DNA from: Gemmatimonadaceae bacterium
Lineage (GTDB): Bacteria > Gemmatimonadota > Gemmatimonadetes > Gemmatimonadales > Gemmatimonadaceae
Direction: 5' to 3'
DNA: 64,000 nucleotides
NCBI GenBank assembly: GCA_013813715.1
Contig: JACCRF010000034.1
Location: 106,782-170,781, forward strand
The notes under the pieces were generated by a model. That model saw nothing but the letters and a program-made list of their open reading frames with translations. It was not told the origin of the DNA and did not search any database. The translations under genes and the position numbers were made by a program. Below are positions 18,002-26,728 of this stretch, one piece after another (within the stretch, counting starts at the first letter, position 1; the number at the start of each line of letters is the position of its first letter).

Positions 18002-19261
18002 GTGCATTTGATTTCGGCTCGACTGAGACTTGCCGGCATAATGATTGTCGTTGCTGGCGTCACGGCATGCACCGAGAATCTCGACAACAGCGCGGGCTGT
18101 CCCCTGCTTTGTCCAGATCAGGGCGGTGGGATTGAAACGGTGACGATCGACCCAATCGTTCTCGATACGACCGTCTCGGCACTCGCCGGCCTCGGCACGG
18201 AACGCTCGCTGCTCGTCGCGACTCGTGGCGACACGCTCGACGCCCGCGCGATCATCCGGTTCGACACGATCCCGGCGCGCTATCGAGCTTCGACGGATAC
18301 AGCGACGACTGCGATCACCGCGGTGGACAGCGTGCTCCTCCAGATGCGTGTCGATACCTCGGGCGGCAAGATTCCGGGGCCGATCACTCTCGACGCCTAT
18401 GATGTGGATTCGCCAGCGGCGGACAGCCTTACCGACGCGCTGATCGCTCTCTTCACGCCCGACCGCCTAATCGCGTCGCGGACATACGCCCCCGCCGAGC
18501 TCAAGGATACGGTGTTCTTCGCCCTGCCGGGGTCGGCGATTCTCCAGCGCCGCGGCTCGCGGCTTCGTCTCGGATTGCGCGCACGGGGCCAGGGATCTGT
18601 CCAGTTCCGCATCGTTTCAACCGAAGGCGCCGCCGCACCGACCCTGCTCTCGTTCAGAGTGACGCCCGATACGGCCGTCCGAAGGATCAGCCTGCTTCCG
18701 TTCTCGTCCACGCCAACCGACCAGCCCGCACTGGCCGCCAGTCTGGACGACTACACGATCCTTGCCCGTGGCACGTCGCGCGGGCCCGCGAACGCATTGA
18801 ACGTCGGCGGGCTTCCCGCACGCCGCGTTTATCTCCGATTCGAGATTCCCCGGTTCCTCGTCGATTCGGTGGACCTCATTCGCGCGTCTCTGCTGCTGAC
18901 GCAGCGTCCTAACATCGGTGTGGATGCGGCCGATACCGTGCTCATCATTCCGCACGTTTCGCTCGCGACACGCGCCGTCACCGACATCGCAAAAGCCTCT
19001 CAGATCACCGCCATCGCAGTTGGTGACACGTTGCGCATTGCACCGCGTGACAGCGGGCTCAAGATTGTCGAGGTTGCAAGCGTCGTCGGATTGTGGCGCG
19101 GCCAGGATGAGGTTGAGGTCCCGCGGGCGCTTGTCCTGCTCAGCACAACCGAGGGACAGAGCCCGCTGGAAGCGCGATTTTTCTCGGTCGAGGCATCCCC
19201 CGAGTTGCGTCCGCGGCTTCGCATCAGCTACTCAACAAGGAAATCCCGGGGGCTGCCGTGA
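18002..19261 (+). CDS. lipoprotein of unknown function
   Basis: Not recognised. The 419-residue product has a lipoprotein signal with a cysteine after GVTA (about residue 24, GVTACTENLDNS), so it is probably outer-membrane or periplasmic. The rest is rich in Asp, Thr, Leu and Val, with alternating hydrophobic strands and no transmembrane helix, suggesting an all-beta secreted protein. It overlaps the next gene by four bases (GTGA). That neighbour looks like an outer-membrane barrel, so they may act together in the envelope. The start is GTG immediately after cdd. Confidence 0.6.
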   Translation: MHLISARLRLAGIMIVVAGVTACTENLDNSAGCPLLCPDQGGGIETVTIDPIVLDTTVSALAGLGTERSLLVATRGDTLDARAIIRFDTIPARYRASTDTATTAITAVDSVLLQMRVDTSGGKIPGPITLDAYDVDSPAADSLTDALIALFTPDRLIASRTYAPAELKDTVFFALPGSAILQRRGSRLRLGLRARGQGSVQFRIVSTEGAAAPTLLSFRVTPDTAVRRISLLPFSSTPTDQPALAASLDDYTILARGTSRGPANALNVGGLPARRVYLRFEIPRFLVDSVDLIRASLLLTQRPNIGVDAADTVLIIPHVSLATRAVTDIAKASQITAIAVGDTLRIAPRDSGLKIVEVASVVGLWRGQDEVEVPRALVLLSTTEGQSPLEARFFSVEASPELRPRLRISYSTRKSRGLP

Positions 19262-20415
19262 TGCGCCGCTCGCTGCTTCCGATGGCTGGCGCGTTTGCCC
19301 TCGTTTTCGTTGCCGGCAGCGCGGCACACGCCCAGGGAACTCTCAGCACGCAGGGGTTCGGGTTCCCACCCGGTCAACTCAGCACGCGCGCGCTGAGCAC
19401 GGGTGGGGGGCTCGGCCTGTTCGACGCCGACAGTCCTCTCAATCCGGCCGCTATCGCAACGTCGTCCGATCCCAGGGTCTTCTTCCAGTACGAGCCGGAG
19501 TTTCGGCGCCTGACTACGACAGATGCGAAGGCAAACACGACAACCGCTCGATTCCCGTTGACGTCGGCCAGCATTCCCGTCGGGTCCAAGGCAAGCGCGG
19601 GATTGTCCGTATCCACCTATCTCGACCGCTCATCCGCCACGACCTCTACACGCGAAGCGCGGATCAGCGATCAGGACGTGACGGTTTTCGAGACGGTGCA
19701 GATGCTCGGCGCGATCAACGACGTACGCCTTGCGCTGGGCTGGGGAGCGAGCAGAAAGTTGCAGATCGGAGCGGGCGCACACGTCTTCACTGGCCAGAAC
19801 CGCGTTTTCTTCAGCCAGACTTTCCCCGATTCGCTGAAGTTCACACCAGTCGTCCAGACTACGACACTCGGGTTCACGGGATTTGCCGCCTCCGCGGGCG
19901 CGATCGTGCGCCCTTCACCGGTGCTCGCGCTCGCCGTGAGTGGCCGAAAGGGCGGTGCGCTGCGATCCAAGTCGAACGACTCGACCGTATCCGAGGCCAA
20001 TGTTCCTGACCGGTATTCTGCGGCGCTCTCGTATGAAGGAATCACCGGCGCCAGCATATCTGCTCAGGTGGCGCGCGAGACGTGGTCGGCGATGAACGGG
20101 CTCGGCTCCGATGCGTCGTCGGCGGTGGATGCGTGGGAAGGCGGACTTGGCATCGAGACGGCCGGTCCGCGTATCGCCGAGCGCCTGATCGTCTTCCGCG
20201 CTGGCAGCCGCTACCGGACCCTCCCCTTCCAGGCGGCGGGGGGCAAAGTGAACGAGCTGTCGTTTGTGGGCGGTATCGGCGCACAGTTCTTTCGCAACCG
20301 CGCCGCGTTTGACATGGCACTTCAGTATGCCACCCGTTCCGCCGAGGCGGCATCGTTGAGCGCGGCACGCGAGAGGTCGTTCATCCTGAGCTTCGGGCTG
20401 CGCGTCCGTCCATAG
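19258..20415 (+). CDS. predicted outer-membrane beta-barrel protein
   Basis: Unknown role. The 385-residue product starts with a clear signal peptide ending near AGSAAHAQG (cleavage about 25/26). The mature part has many amphipathic strands with glycine and aromatic turns, and its final residues (FILSFGLRVRP) form a barrel-like last strand. A stretch near the N-terminus (LGLFDADSPLNPAAIA) recalls FadL/PorV-like proteins, but I cannot assign a family. The first codon is GTG at 19258, and ATG at 19261 is the alternative. It is coupled to the preceding lipoprotein gene. Confidence 0.6.
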   Translation: MMRRSLLPMAGAFALVFVAGSAAHAQGTLSTQGFGFPPGQLSTRALSTGGGLGLFDADSPLNPAAIATSSDPRVFFQYEPEFRRLTTTDAKANTTTARFPLTSASIPVGSKASAGLSVSTYLDRSSATTSTREARISDQDVTVFETVQMLGAINDVRLALGWGASRKLQIGAGAHVFTGQNRVFFSQTFPDSLKFTPVVQTTTLGFTGFAASAGAIVRPSPVLALAVSGRKGGALRSKSNDSTVSEANVPDRYSAALSYEGITGASISAQVARETWSAMNGLGSDASSAVDAWEGGLGIETAGPRIAERLIVFRAGSRYRTLPFQAAGGKVNELSFVGGIGAQFFRNRAAFDMALQYATRSAEAASLSAARERSFILSFGLRVRP

Positions 20416-20417
20416 AA

Positions 20418-21644
20418 ATGGCAGAGGCGGCGAAGGAAACCGGTCCGCTCGTGCTCGTGGCCGATGACGTTCCCGCCAACGTCGAGCTGCTCTTCGATCA
20501 GCTTCACACACTTGGATACCGGACTGTCGCGGCATTCGACGGACCGTCGGCGATTGCCGCCTGCTTCGAGCACTCTCCCGACATCTGCATACTCGATGTG
20601 TCAATGCCTCCGGGCGACCTCGGCGTTGATACCCGGTCGACGGGTTTCGAGGTCTGCCGTCGCATCAAGCGCGACCCGCGCACGTCGCGTATTCCTGTGA
20701 TCTTCGTCACCGCGCTCAATGACACCGGCGATAGGGTCCGCGGCATCGAAGCAGGTGGCGACGACTTCCTCACCAAGCCGCACAACCGTCTCGTGCTCGG
20801 CGCGCGAGTGAGAAGTCTCCTTAAGCTCAAGGCCGCCACCGATGCGCTCGAGAACAGCTACCGGCAGTTGCGAGAGCTCGAGAAGGTTCGAGACGATCTC
20901 ATGAAAATGATCGTTCACGACCTGAAGAGCCCGCTTACGTCGGTGCTCGCCACACTCGAGCTTCTCGGAGACGGAGATTTCGGAAAGCTCACGGAAAGGC
21001 AGCGCGGCGCGGTCAGTGACGCGGAGGGGAAGTCGGAGGACCTGCTCGCGCTCATCGACGACATTCTCGAGGTTGCGCGCATCGAGGAGGCCGCGGTTCA
21101 TCTTGCGCCAGCTCCGATCGCGCCGGCGGCTCTGCTTGCCGAGCTGCTACACGAATGGTCACACCGGTTTCAGCAGGAGCGCGCCAAAGCGTCGCTCAGC
21201 GTGGATGACGACACGCCGGTTTTTTTTGCCGACAGGGGGCTGCTGAAGCGGGTCTTCTCCAACCTCATACAGAACGCGGTGACGCATTCGGCGCACCCAG
21301 TGGAGCTGACGCTAAGCGCGCGGCGGTCGGGCGATTCGGTGCTGTTCACCTTCGCCGATAACGGCCCGGGCATTCCTGCCGAGTACCACGAGGTCATCTT
21401 CCGCAAGTTCGGCCAGGTCGCGAGCGGAGCCGCCCCCCGCGTTCGCAGCTCGGGGCTCGGGCTTACGTTCTGCAAGCTCGTCGTTGACCTTCACGGTGGC
21501 ATGATCTGGGTTCGCAGCCGCGAGGGGGAAGGGAGCGCCTTCTACGTTCAGCTTCCGATCAGTTCTGCACCAGCGGACGCACAGACACCATTCGGTGAAC
21601 AAGCGTCGCCTGCGCGTACGCGCAATGCTCCCCCGGTGCCGTGA
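20418..21644 (+). CDS. hybrid protein: receiver domain fused to histidine kinase
   Basis: A soluble signalling protein of 408 residues. An N-terminal receiver domain (about 10-135) has acidic residues VADD and the likely phosphoacceptor Asp60 (ICILDVSMP), with KPH late in the fold. A short coiled-coil linker leads to HisKA with His167 (KMIVHDLKSPL). The HATPase domain has NLIQNAVTHS, DNGPGIP and GLGLTFCK. No membrane segment is present. REC-first hybrids usually pass signals within multistep relays or control the kinase by phosphorylation of REC. It overlaps mtaB by four bases, an odd partner for a tRNA-modification gene. Confidence 0.9.
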   Translation: MAEAAKETGPLVLVADDVPANVELLFDQLHTLGYRTVAAFDGPSAIAACFEHSPDICILDVSMPPGDLGVDTRSTGFEVCRRIKRDPRTSRIPVIFVTALNDTGDRVRGIEAGGDDFLTKPHNRLVLGARVRSLLKLKAATDALENSYRQLRELEKVRDDLMKMIVHDLKSPLTSVLATLELLGDGDFGKLTERQRGAVSDAEGKSEDLLALIDDILEVARIEEAAVHLAPAPIAPAALLAELLHEWSHRFQQERAKASLSVDDDTPVFFADRGLLKRVFSNLIQNAVTHSAHPVELTLSARRSGDSVLFTFADNGPGIPAEYHEVIFRKFGQVASGAAPRVRSSGLGLTFCKLVVDLHGGMIWVRSREGEGSAFYVQLPISSAPADAQTPFGEQASPARTRNAPPVP

Positions 21645-22894
21645 AGGTTCTACTGCGCACCTTTGGTTGCCGGGCGAATCAGTACGACACCGAGGCCGTG
21701 CGGCAGGTGCTCGCATTCGCGGGCATCGAAGAGGTGTCGCGCGCAGAGGATGCAGACGTCGCTGTGTTCAACAGCTGCTCCGTCACCGCCGCCGCCGAGT
21801 CCGACCTTCGCAGTGAGGTTCGGCGGATGGCGCGGCTCAACGGCTCGATCCGGACGATCGTGATTGGTTGTGCAGCGGGGATGCCTGCCCGCGATGAGGT
21901 GAAAGCCCCTCTCCGAACGTTGCCCACGGTCACCGATACCATTCCCGGAGCCGATCTCGCGGCGCTAGCCTCGGCCCTCGGGATCGCCGCTGCGCACGTG
22001 CCGAGCCGTACCGCCCTCCAGACCGGAGCGCGCGCACTCCTCCGAATCCAGGACGGCTGCGACGAGCATTGTACTTTTTGTGCCACCACGCTCGCCCGTG
22101 GCGCGAACCGCTCGCGCCCGGTGGAGGATCTCGTCGTCGAGGCCTCAGCGCTTGCCGCATCGCATCCGGAAATCGTGATCACAGGGATTCACATCGGAAC
22201 CTGGGGCGCCGACATCGGTACTTCCCTCGGCGCACTGATGCGCGCGCTCATCGAAAGAGTCCCGAGGGTGCGATTCCGGTTGTCGTCGCTCGAGGCGACC
22301 GAGGTCGACGATTCGTTGCGAGAGCTTCTCGCACACCAGCAGGAACGGCTCGCACCACACCTCCACGCGCCGCTGCAATCGGGATCGGACGCCGTGCTCC
22401 GCCGCATGGGCCGCCATTGGTATTCGGCCCGCTCGTACAGCGACGCAATCGAACGCATTGTGGGTGACCGCGAGGTATTCGGGCTTTCGGCTGATGTGAT
22501 TGCGGGGTTTCCCGGCGAATCCGACGACGATCATTCCGCAACGATGGCCCTCGTCGAACGGCTTCCCTTCACGTCGCTGCACGTATTTCAGTTTTCGCCA
22601 CGCCCGGGCACGGCGGCGTTGCGCCTTGGAGGTCAGGTACCATCGCCCATCGCGGGGCGCCGCGCTGCTGAGCTGAGGGAACTCGCCCGCCGCAAGAGCG
22701 AGAAGTATGCGTCGTCGCGTCATGGTGGAATGGCGGACGTCGTAACGATAAGGCGCGGTGAGGGGCTCACGGGAGACTATCTTTCCGTGAGCATCGCCGA
22801 TGACTCGATTCCCCGGCGCGCCCGGTTTCGTGCGTCGCTCGACCTTGTGAGGGGACAACTGATCGCGACGGCGACAACCAACGGGCAAGGATGA
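21641..22894 (+). CDS. mtaB: MtaB, tRNA t6A37 methylthiotransferase
   Basis: A radical-SAM enzyme that converts t6A to ms2t6A at position 37 of ANN-decoding tRNAs. The 417-residue protein has the UPF0004 domain with cluster cysteines C10, C46 and C77. The radical-SAM triad is C140, C144 and C147 (GCDEHCTFC). The family-typical opening LLRTFGCRANQYD, with R-A-N in place of MiaB's Q-M-N, argues for MtaB. The start is GTG. The stop overlaps miaB in ATGA, so both methylthiotransferases are coupled. Confidence 0.92.
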   Translation: MKVLLRTFGCRANQYDTEAVRQVLAFAGIEEVSRAEDADVAVFNSCSVTAAAESDLRSEVRRMARLNGSIRTIVIGCAAGMPARDEVKAPLRTLPTVTDTIPGADLAALASALGIAAAHVPSRTALQTGARALLRIQDGCDEHCTFCATTLARGANRSRPVEDLVVEASALAASHPEIVITGIHIGTWGADIGTSLGALMRALIERVPRVRFRLSSLEATEVDDSLRELLAHQQERLAPHLHAPLQSGSDAVLRRMGRHWYSARSYSDAIERIVGDREVFGLSADVIAGFPGESDDDHSATMALVERLPFTSLHVFQFSPRPGTAALRLGGQVPSPIAGRRAAELRELARRKSEKYASSRHGGMADVVTIRRGEGLTGDYLSVSIADDSIPRRARFRASLDLVRGQLIATATTNGQG

Positions 22895-24231
22895 TCGCGC
22901 CAGACCGTTCTACCGTATACATCGAGACCTACGGATGCCAGATGAATGTCAGCGACTCCGAGCTCATTCTCGGAAAGCTGGCGGCATCGGGTTATGACGA
23001 AGTTGACGCGCCCGAAGCTGCCGACGTCATCCTCGTGAACACGTGCGCCATTCGCGAGCACGCCGAGCAAAGGGTGATCGGGCGGTTGGGCGAGATGAAG
23101 AGCCGAATGAAACCACACGCCGTCCTCGGCGTCACGGGATGCATGGCGCAGCGGCTTGGCCCGAAGCTCCTCGATCGCGCGAAGCACGTGAGTCTCGTGG
23201 TCGGGCCGGATGGATACCGGTCCCTCCCGTTGCTCGTTGAGAACGCACGGCGCGGCGCCAGAGCGTCGTCAACCGACTTCGACCTCGAGGAACATTACGA
23301 GGATTTCACGCCCCGTAGATTCGACCGCGTGAAGGCGTGGATTCCCGTGCAGCGCGGGTGCGACTACCGTTGCACGTACTGCATCGTACCTACGACCCGC
23401 GGGCCCGAACGCAGCCGCCGCCTCGAGGAAGTCGTCCGCGAAACCACAGCGGTTGTCGAGGAGGGAATGTCCGAGGTGGTGCTCCTCGGCCAGACAGTGA
23501 ATTCGTACACCGATGGCCGTCACGACTTCGCCGATCTGCTGCGCGCCGTGGGAGGCGTTAGGGGCATCCGGCGCCTTCGCTTCACGAGTCCGCATCCCAA
23601 CGACTTCAGCGATCGCGTCATTTCCGCGATGGCCGATACCGATGCGGTTTGCGAGCACGTGCATCTCCCGATGCAGTCCGGATCGACGTCGACGCTCAAG
23701 CGCATGCTCCGGCGATATACGCGCGAGGGGTACTTCGAGTGCGTGCGCCGCCTGCGCGATGCAATTCCTGGTCTGTCGCTCACAACCGACATCATTGTCG
23801 GCTTTCCTGGTGAAAGCGACGAGGATTTCGAGATGACGTTGAGCGCTGTTCGCGAGGTCGGCTTCGATGACGCGTTCACGTTTAAGTTCTCGCCCCGGGA
23901 GGGAACGCCGGCGACGCGCATGCCGGCGAGCGAGACAATTTCGGACGATGTTGCCAGCCAGCGGCTCGGCCGTCTCATCGAGACCGTACGGGCGGGAACG
24001 AGAGACCGCAACCTCCGGCTCCTCGGGGAGCGCCGTGAGGTTCTGATCGAGAAAGAAGCCCGCCGGGGCGGCCTGCTCCAGGCGCGTACGAGGGATTTCA
24101 GGACGGTCATCGTTCCGGGAGAGCCGGCCATGATCGGGACCTACGCCAATGTCGAGTTGACCGGTACGACCGGCTCGACGTTCACCGGCGTGGTGGTTCG
24201 TCAGCGCAGCGCGTTGCCGGTGGCGGTCTAA
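22891..24231 (+). CDS. miaB: MiaB, tRNA i6A37 methylthiotransferase
   Basis: Adds a methylthio group to i6A37, giving ms2i6A in UNN-decoding tRNAs. The 446-residue protein carries the auxiliary cluster cysteines C16 (YGCQMNVSDSE), C52 and C84. The radical-SAM motif is C157, C161 and C164 (RGCDYRCTYCIVP), and the C-terminal TRAM domain follows (about 380-440). YGCQMN is diagnostic of MiaB. It is directly coupled to mtaB. No miaA is in the window. Confidence 0.96.
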   Translation: MIAPDRSTVYIETYGCQMNVSDSELILGKLAASGYDEVDAPEAADVILVNTCAIREHAEQRVIGRLGEMKSRMKPHAVLGVTGCMAQRLGPKLLDRAKHVSLVVGPDGYRSLPLLVENARRGARASSTDFDLEEHYEDFTPRRFDRVKAWIPVQRGCDYRCTYCIVPTTRGPERSRRLEEVVRETTAVVEEGMSEVVLLGQTVNSYTDGRHDFADLLRAVGGVRGIRRLRFTSPHPNDFSDRVISAMADTDAVCEHVHLPMQSGSTSTLKRMLRRYTREGYFECVRRLRDAIPGLSLTTDIIVGFPGESDEDFEMTLSAVREVGFDDAFTFKFSPREGTPATRMPASETISDDVASQRLGRLIETVRAGTRDRNLRLLGERREVLIEKEARRGGLLQARTRDFRTVIVPGEPAMIGTYANVELTGTTGSTFTGVVVRQRSALPVAV

Positions 24232-24253
24232 GGCTTACTCCCGAAGTCCAAGG

Positions 24254-24274
24254 GTGCCGCGCCAGGTGCGGCAC
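24254..24274 (+). other. stem-loop between miaB and comEC
   Basis: GTGCCGC (24254-24260), a seven-base loop and GCGGCAC (24268-24274) form a perfect 7-bp stem. No T tract follows, so it may be a processing or attenuation structure rather than a terminator. Confidence 0.3.
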
Positions 24275-24356
24275 GATGCAAGACTAGCGGCCTTCCATAG
24301 CACCGGAGTGGCCGCTGCCCCTCATTGCCAGCGCCTACGTCTGCTTCGCGGGCGGA

Positions 24357-26342
24357 TTGTTGGCGGGCTTCGGCGGACATCCGGGCCTCGCTGCGCTCGC
24401 AGCGACCGCTTGCATCGGACTGTCCCTCATGCGTCGCGATCTGGGCCTCGCCGCGCTAGCGGTGATGATGTTCGGAGGCGCTCTGCTCGCGGTTACATCG
24501 GCGCAACCGCTTGGGACGGGCGGGCGGTCGCGGGTCGCTTCAGCGACGGGCGCCGACCGCTCCGTGATCGAGAACGGACTCGCGAACGCGCGCGAGAGGG
24601 CGAGTATCGCCATCGGCGAAGTCTTCGGAGACGACGCGCCAATGGCGCGCGCGTTGTTGATCGCCGATCAGCGTCAGATTCCGCCGGAGATGCGCGATCG
24701 GTACGCGCGCGCCGGGATGGTTCACATGCTTTCCATCTCCGGTCTCCACGTTGCCGTCGTTGCCGGGGCGGTCATGCTGTTCCTTCAGGTTGCGCGCGTT
24801 CCCCCGGGGACAGCATCCCTCGCGTCGGTACTTATCACAGGCGTTTACGTCGCCATCATTGGGGCGCCTGCGCCGGCGTTGCGCTCGGCGGTGATGCTTG
24901 GCGTGGTCGCCGCGTCGCGCGGTTCGCAGCGGCCAACTTCGCCCTGGGCGTCGCTCGCGCTGGGCGCCTTTGTCCCGCTCGTGCAGCCGCGGACGGTTCT
25001 CGACCTCGGCTACCAGTTGAGCGTTGTCGGAATTGCCGGTCTCATTGCCAGCGGCGCGCTTACGACGCGACTCCTCGCGCCACGGATTTCCGGCCTGCGA
25101 CTTCGGATCTCGCGCGAGCTTACGGCGTCCGCCATCGCGACGCTTCTCACCGCGCCCCTCATCGCCTGGTACTTCGGCCGCATCAGCCTCGTGGCGCCGA
25201 TCGCCAATCTGGTCGCCGGGCCGATTCTCACCGTGCTGCAGCCGACGCTGTTTCTTGCCCTCCTCCTTGCGCCCGTTCCTCCAGTGGCGGAATTCCTCGC
25301 GAACGCGGCGCACCCTCTACTTATGGCATTCGACGGTATCGCGATCGCCGGGGCATCGGTTCCCGCGGGATCGATTGCCGTCATTCCATCGTTGATTGCT
25401 GCGGCAGGAAGCGGGTGTGCCGTTGCCTCGCTACTCGTTGCCTGTGTCGCGCGCTATCCGATGCGGCCAGTGGTTGTCGCAGCCTGCGGCCTCGCCGTCG
25501 CCGCGTGGGGTCCGCTCGTTCGCCCGCCGGTCTCCGGGGAGATGGAAATGCACGTCCTCGATGTCGGGCAGGGCGACGCCATCCTTCTGCGCACCGACCG
25601 GGGCCGCTGGATAGTCGTCGACGCGGGGCGCTCATGGAGCACGGGCGATGCGGGGCGGTCAACGATCATCCCGTATATCATGCGGCGCGGGGGCGAGGTT
25701 GCCGCATTCGTTCTCTCTCACGCGCACGCGGATCACGCTGGTGGCGCGGGCTCGGTAATCCGCGCGCTGCGCCCAGGCACGTTCTGGGACGCGGCGTTTC
25801 CGCAGGGCAGCGGCATCTATGACGAGGCCTTGCGCGCAGCCAGAGAGTCGGGGGTAGAGTGGCAGCGCGTAGACCCAGGTGACTCGCTGACAGTGGATCG
25901 CGTAACGATGCGGTTTCTCGCGCCGGACTCGTTGTGGACGTCTACTCTCTCTGACCCCAATGACGCGAGTACGATCGCAGTTGTCCAGTTCGGCACGGCA
26001 CGCTTCCTTCTGATGGGAGACGCCGAGGCCGCGGAGGAGGAATGGCTGCTGAGGCAGGGGAGAAATAAGGTTGCGGCCGACGTGCTGAAGGTCGGACACC
26101 ACGGCAGCTCGACGAGCAGCAGTGACGCGTTCCTGGCGGCCGTTGCGCCGGCGCTTGCCGTGATCTCGGTCGGTGCCGAAAACTCGTACGGGCACCCGAG
26201 CGCCGACGTGCTTGCCGCACTCGGCCGCGTCGATGCGCAGGTCATGAGAACAGATTTGTCGGGTACGATCGTCATCAGGACGAACGGGGTCAGGATTACC
26301 GCGGAGGCCAAGGGCGAGCGATGGGACATTTCACGCGAGTAG
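24357..26342 (+). CDS. comEC: ComEC/Rec2-type DNA uptake channel with metallo-beta-lactamase domain
   Basis: ComEC imports single-stranded DNA across the inner membrane during transformation. From TTG at 24357 the product is 661 residues. The competence domain contains HMLSISGLHVAVVAGAV and many membrane helices. The C-terminal MBL domain begins at HVLDVGQGDAILL and has LSHAHADHAGG, a later LLMGDAE and KVGHHGS. Conserved hydrophobic sequence (WPLPLIASAYVCFAGG) lies in frame upstream of TTG without any ATG, GTG or TTG. CTG at 24315, six bases after a GGAG, may be the real start. The 3' end overlaps the next gene by 22 bases. Confidence 0.92.
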   Translation: MLAGFGGHPGLAALAATACIGLSLMRRDLGLAALAVMMFGGALLAVTSAQPLGTGGRSRVASATGADRSVIENGLANARERASIAIGEVFGDDAPMARALLIADQRQIPPEMRDRYARAGMVHMLSISGLHVAVVAGAVMLFLQVARVPPGTASLASVLITGVYVAIIGAPAPALRSAVMLGVVAASRGSQRPTSPWASLALGAFVPLVQPRTVLDLGYQLSVVGIAGLIASGALTTRLLAPRISGLRLRISRELTASAIATLLTAPLIAWYFGRISLVAPIANLVAGPILTVLQPTLFLALLLAPVPPVAEFLANAAHPLLMAFDGIAIAGASVPAGSIAVIPSLIAAAGSGCAVASLLVACVARYPMRPVVVAACGLAVAAWGPLVRPPVSGEMEMHVLDVGQGDAILLRTDRGRWIVVDAGRSWSTGDAGRSTIIPYIMRRGGEVAAFVLSHAHADHAGGAGSVIRALRPGTFWDAAFPQGSGIYDEALRAARESGVEWQRVDPGDSLTVDRVTMRFLAPDSLWTSTLSDPNDASTIAVVQFGTARFLLMGDAEAAEEEWLLRQGRNKVAADVLKVGHHGSSTSSSDAFLAAVAPALAVISVGAENSYGHPSADVLAALGRVDAQVMRTDLSGTIVIRTNGVRITAEAKGERWDISRE

Positions 26343-26728
26343 CGGAAGTCGTTCTCGGAGTGCCGATCTCGCTTCCCTCGCACCTCAGGGACGCTTATCC
26401 TGAGTTCGGCGAGCTGCGCTTTCGCAGAGGCGGACTTCCGCTCCGCGTCGGCGGATGGGCGCTTGGCAGGGCGACGGTTGCGGCGATCACCCTGGGCCGC
26501 ACGATATTCGTGGCTGCTTCTACGCAGCTCGAGCCCGCGCTTCTATTGCACGAATTCCGGCATTTCCAGCAGTTTTCCGAGCGCAGGACTTTCCCCCTTC
26601 GTTACATTTGGGAGAGCCTGCGGCGGGGATACTACTCCAACCGCTACGAACGCGACGCCCGCATGTACGCCGCGCGCCGCCTCGAGCCCGCTGTCCGAAC
26701 AAACTCCGTCGAGGATGCCCAATGGTGA
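26321..26728 (+). CDS. small HExxH-motif protein, possible minimal zinc peptidase
   Basis: A 135-residue protein of unknown role. It has HEFRH (H77-E78-x-x-H81) within a hydrophobic helix (PALLLHEFRHFQQF). A second motif SNRYERDARMYAARR follows about 35 residues later, where the glutamate could be a third zinc ligand, as in small gluzincins. There is no signal peptide. It overlaps comEC by 22 bases and fbp by seven, so translation is likely linked to both. The HExxH-x2-Q pattern with a downstream N-x2-E-x2-A is what I would expect of a minimal metallopeptidase. Activity is not shown. Confidence 0.6.
   Translation: MGHFTRVAEVVLGVPISLPSHLRDAYPEFGELRFRRGGLPLRVGGWALGRATVAAITLGRTIFVAASTQLEPALLLHEFRHFQQFSERRTFPLRYIWESLRRGYYSNRYERDARMYAARRLEPAVRTNSVEDAQW

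Noticed and set aside
22145..22888. 247-codon minus-strand frame antisense to mtaB
   Set aside because: It lies fully opposite mtaB, has no motif and fits codon-shadow composition.
24254..25822. 522-codon frame over the first part of comEC
   Set aside because: It is Arg/Ala-rich in another frame of comEC and has no conserved motif, whereas the comEC frame has many.
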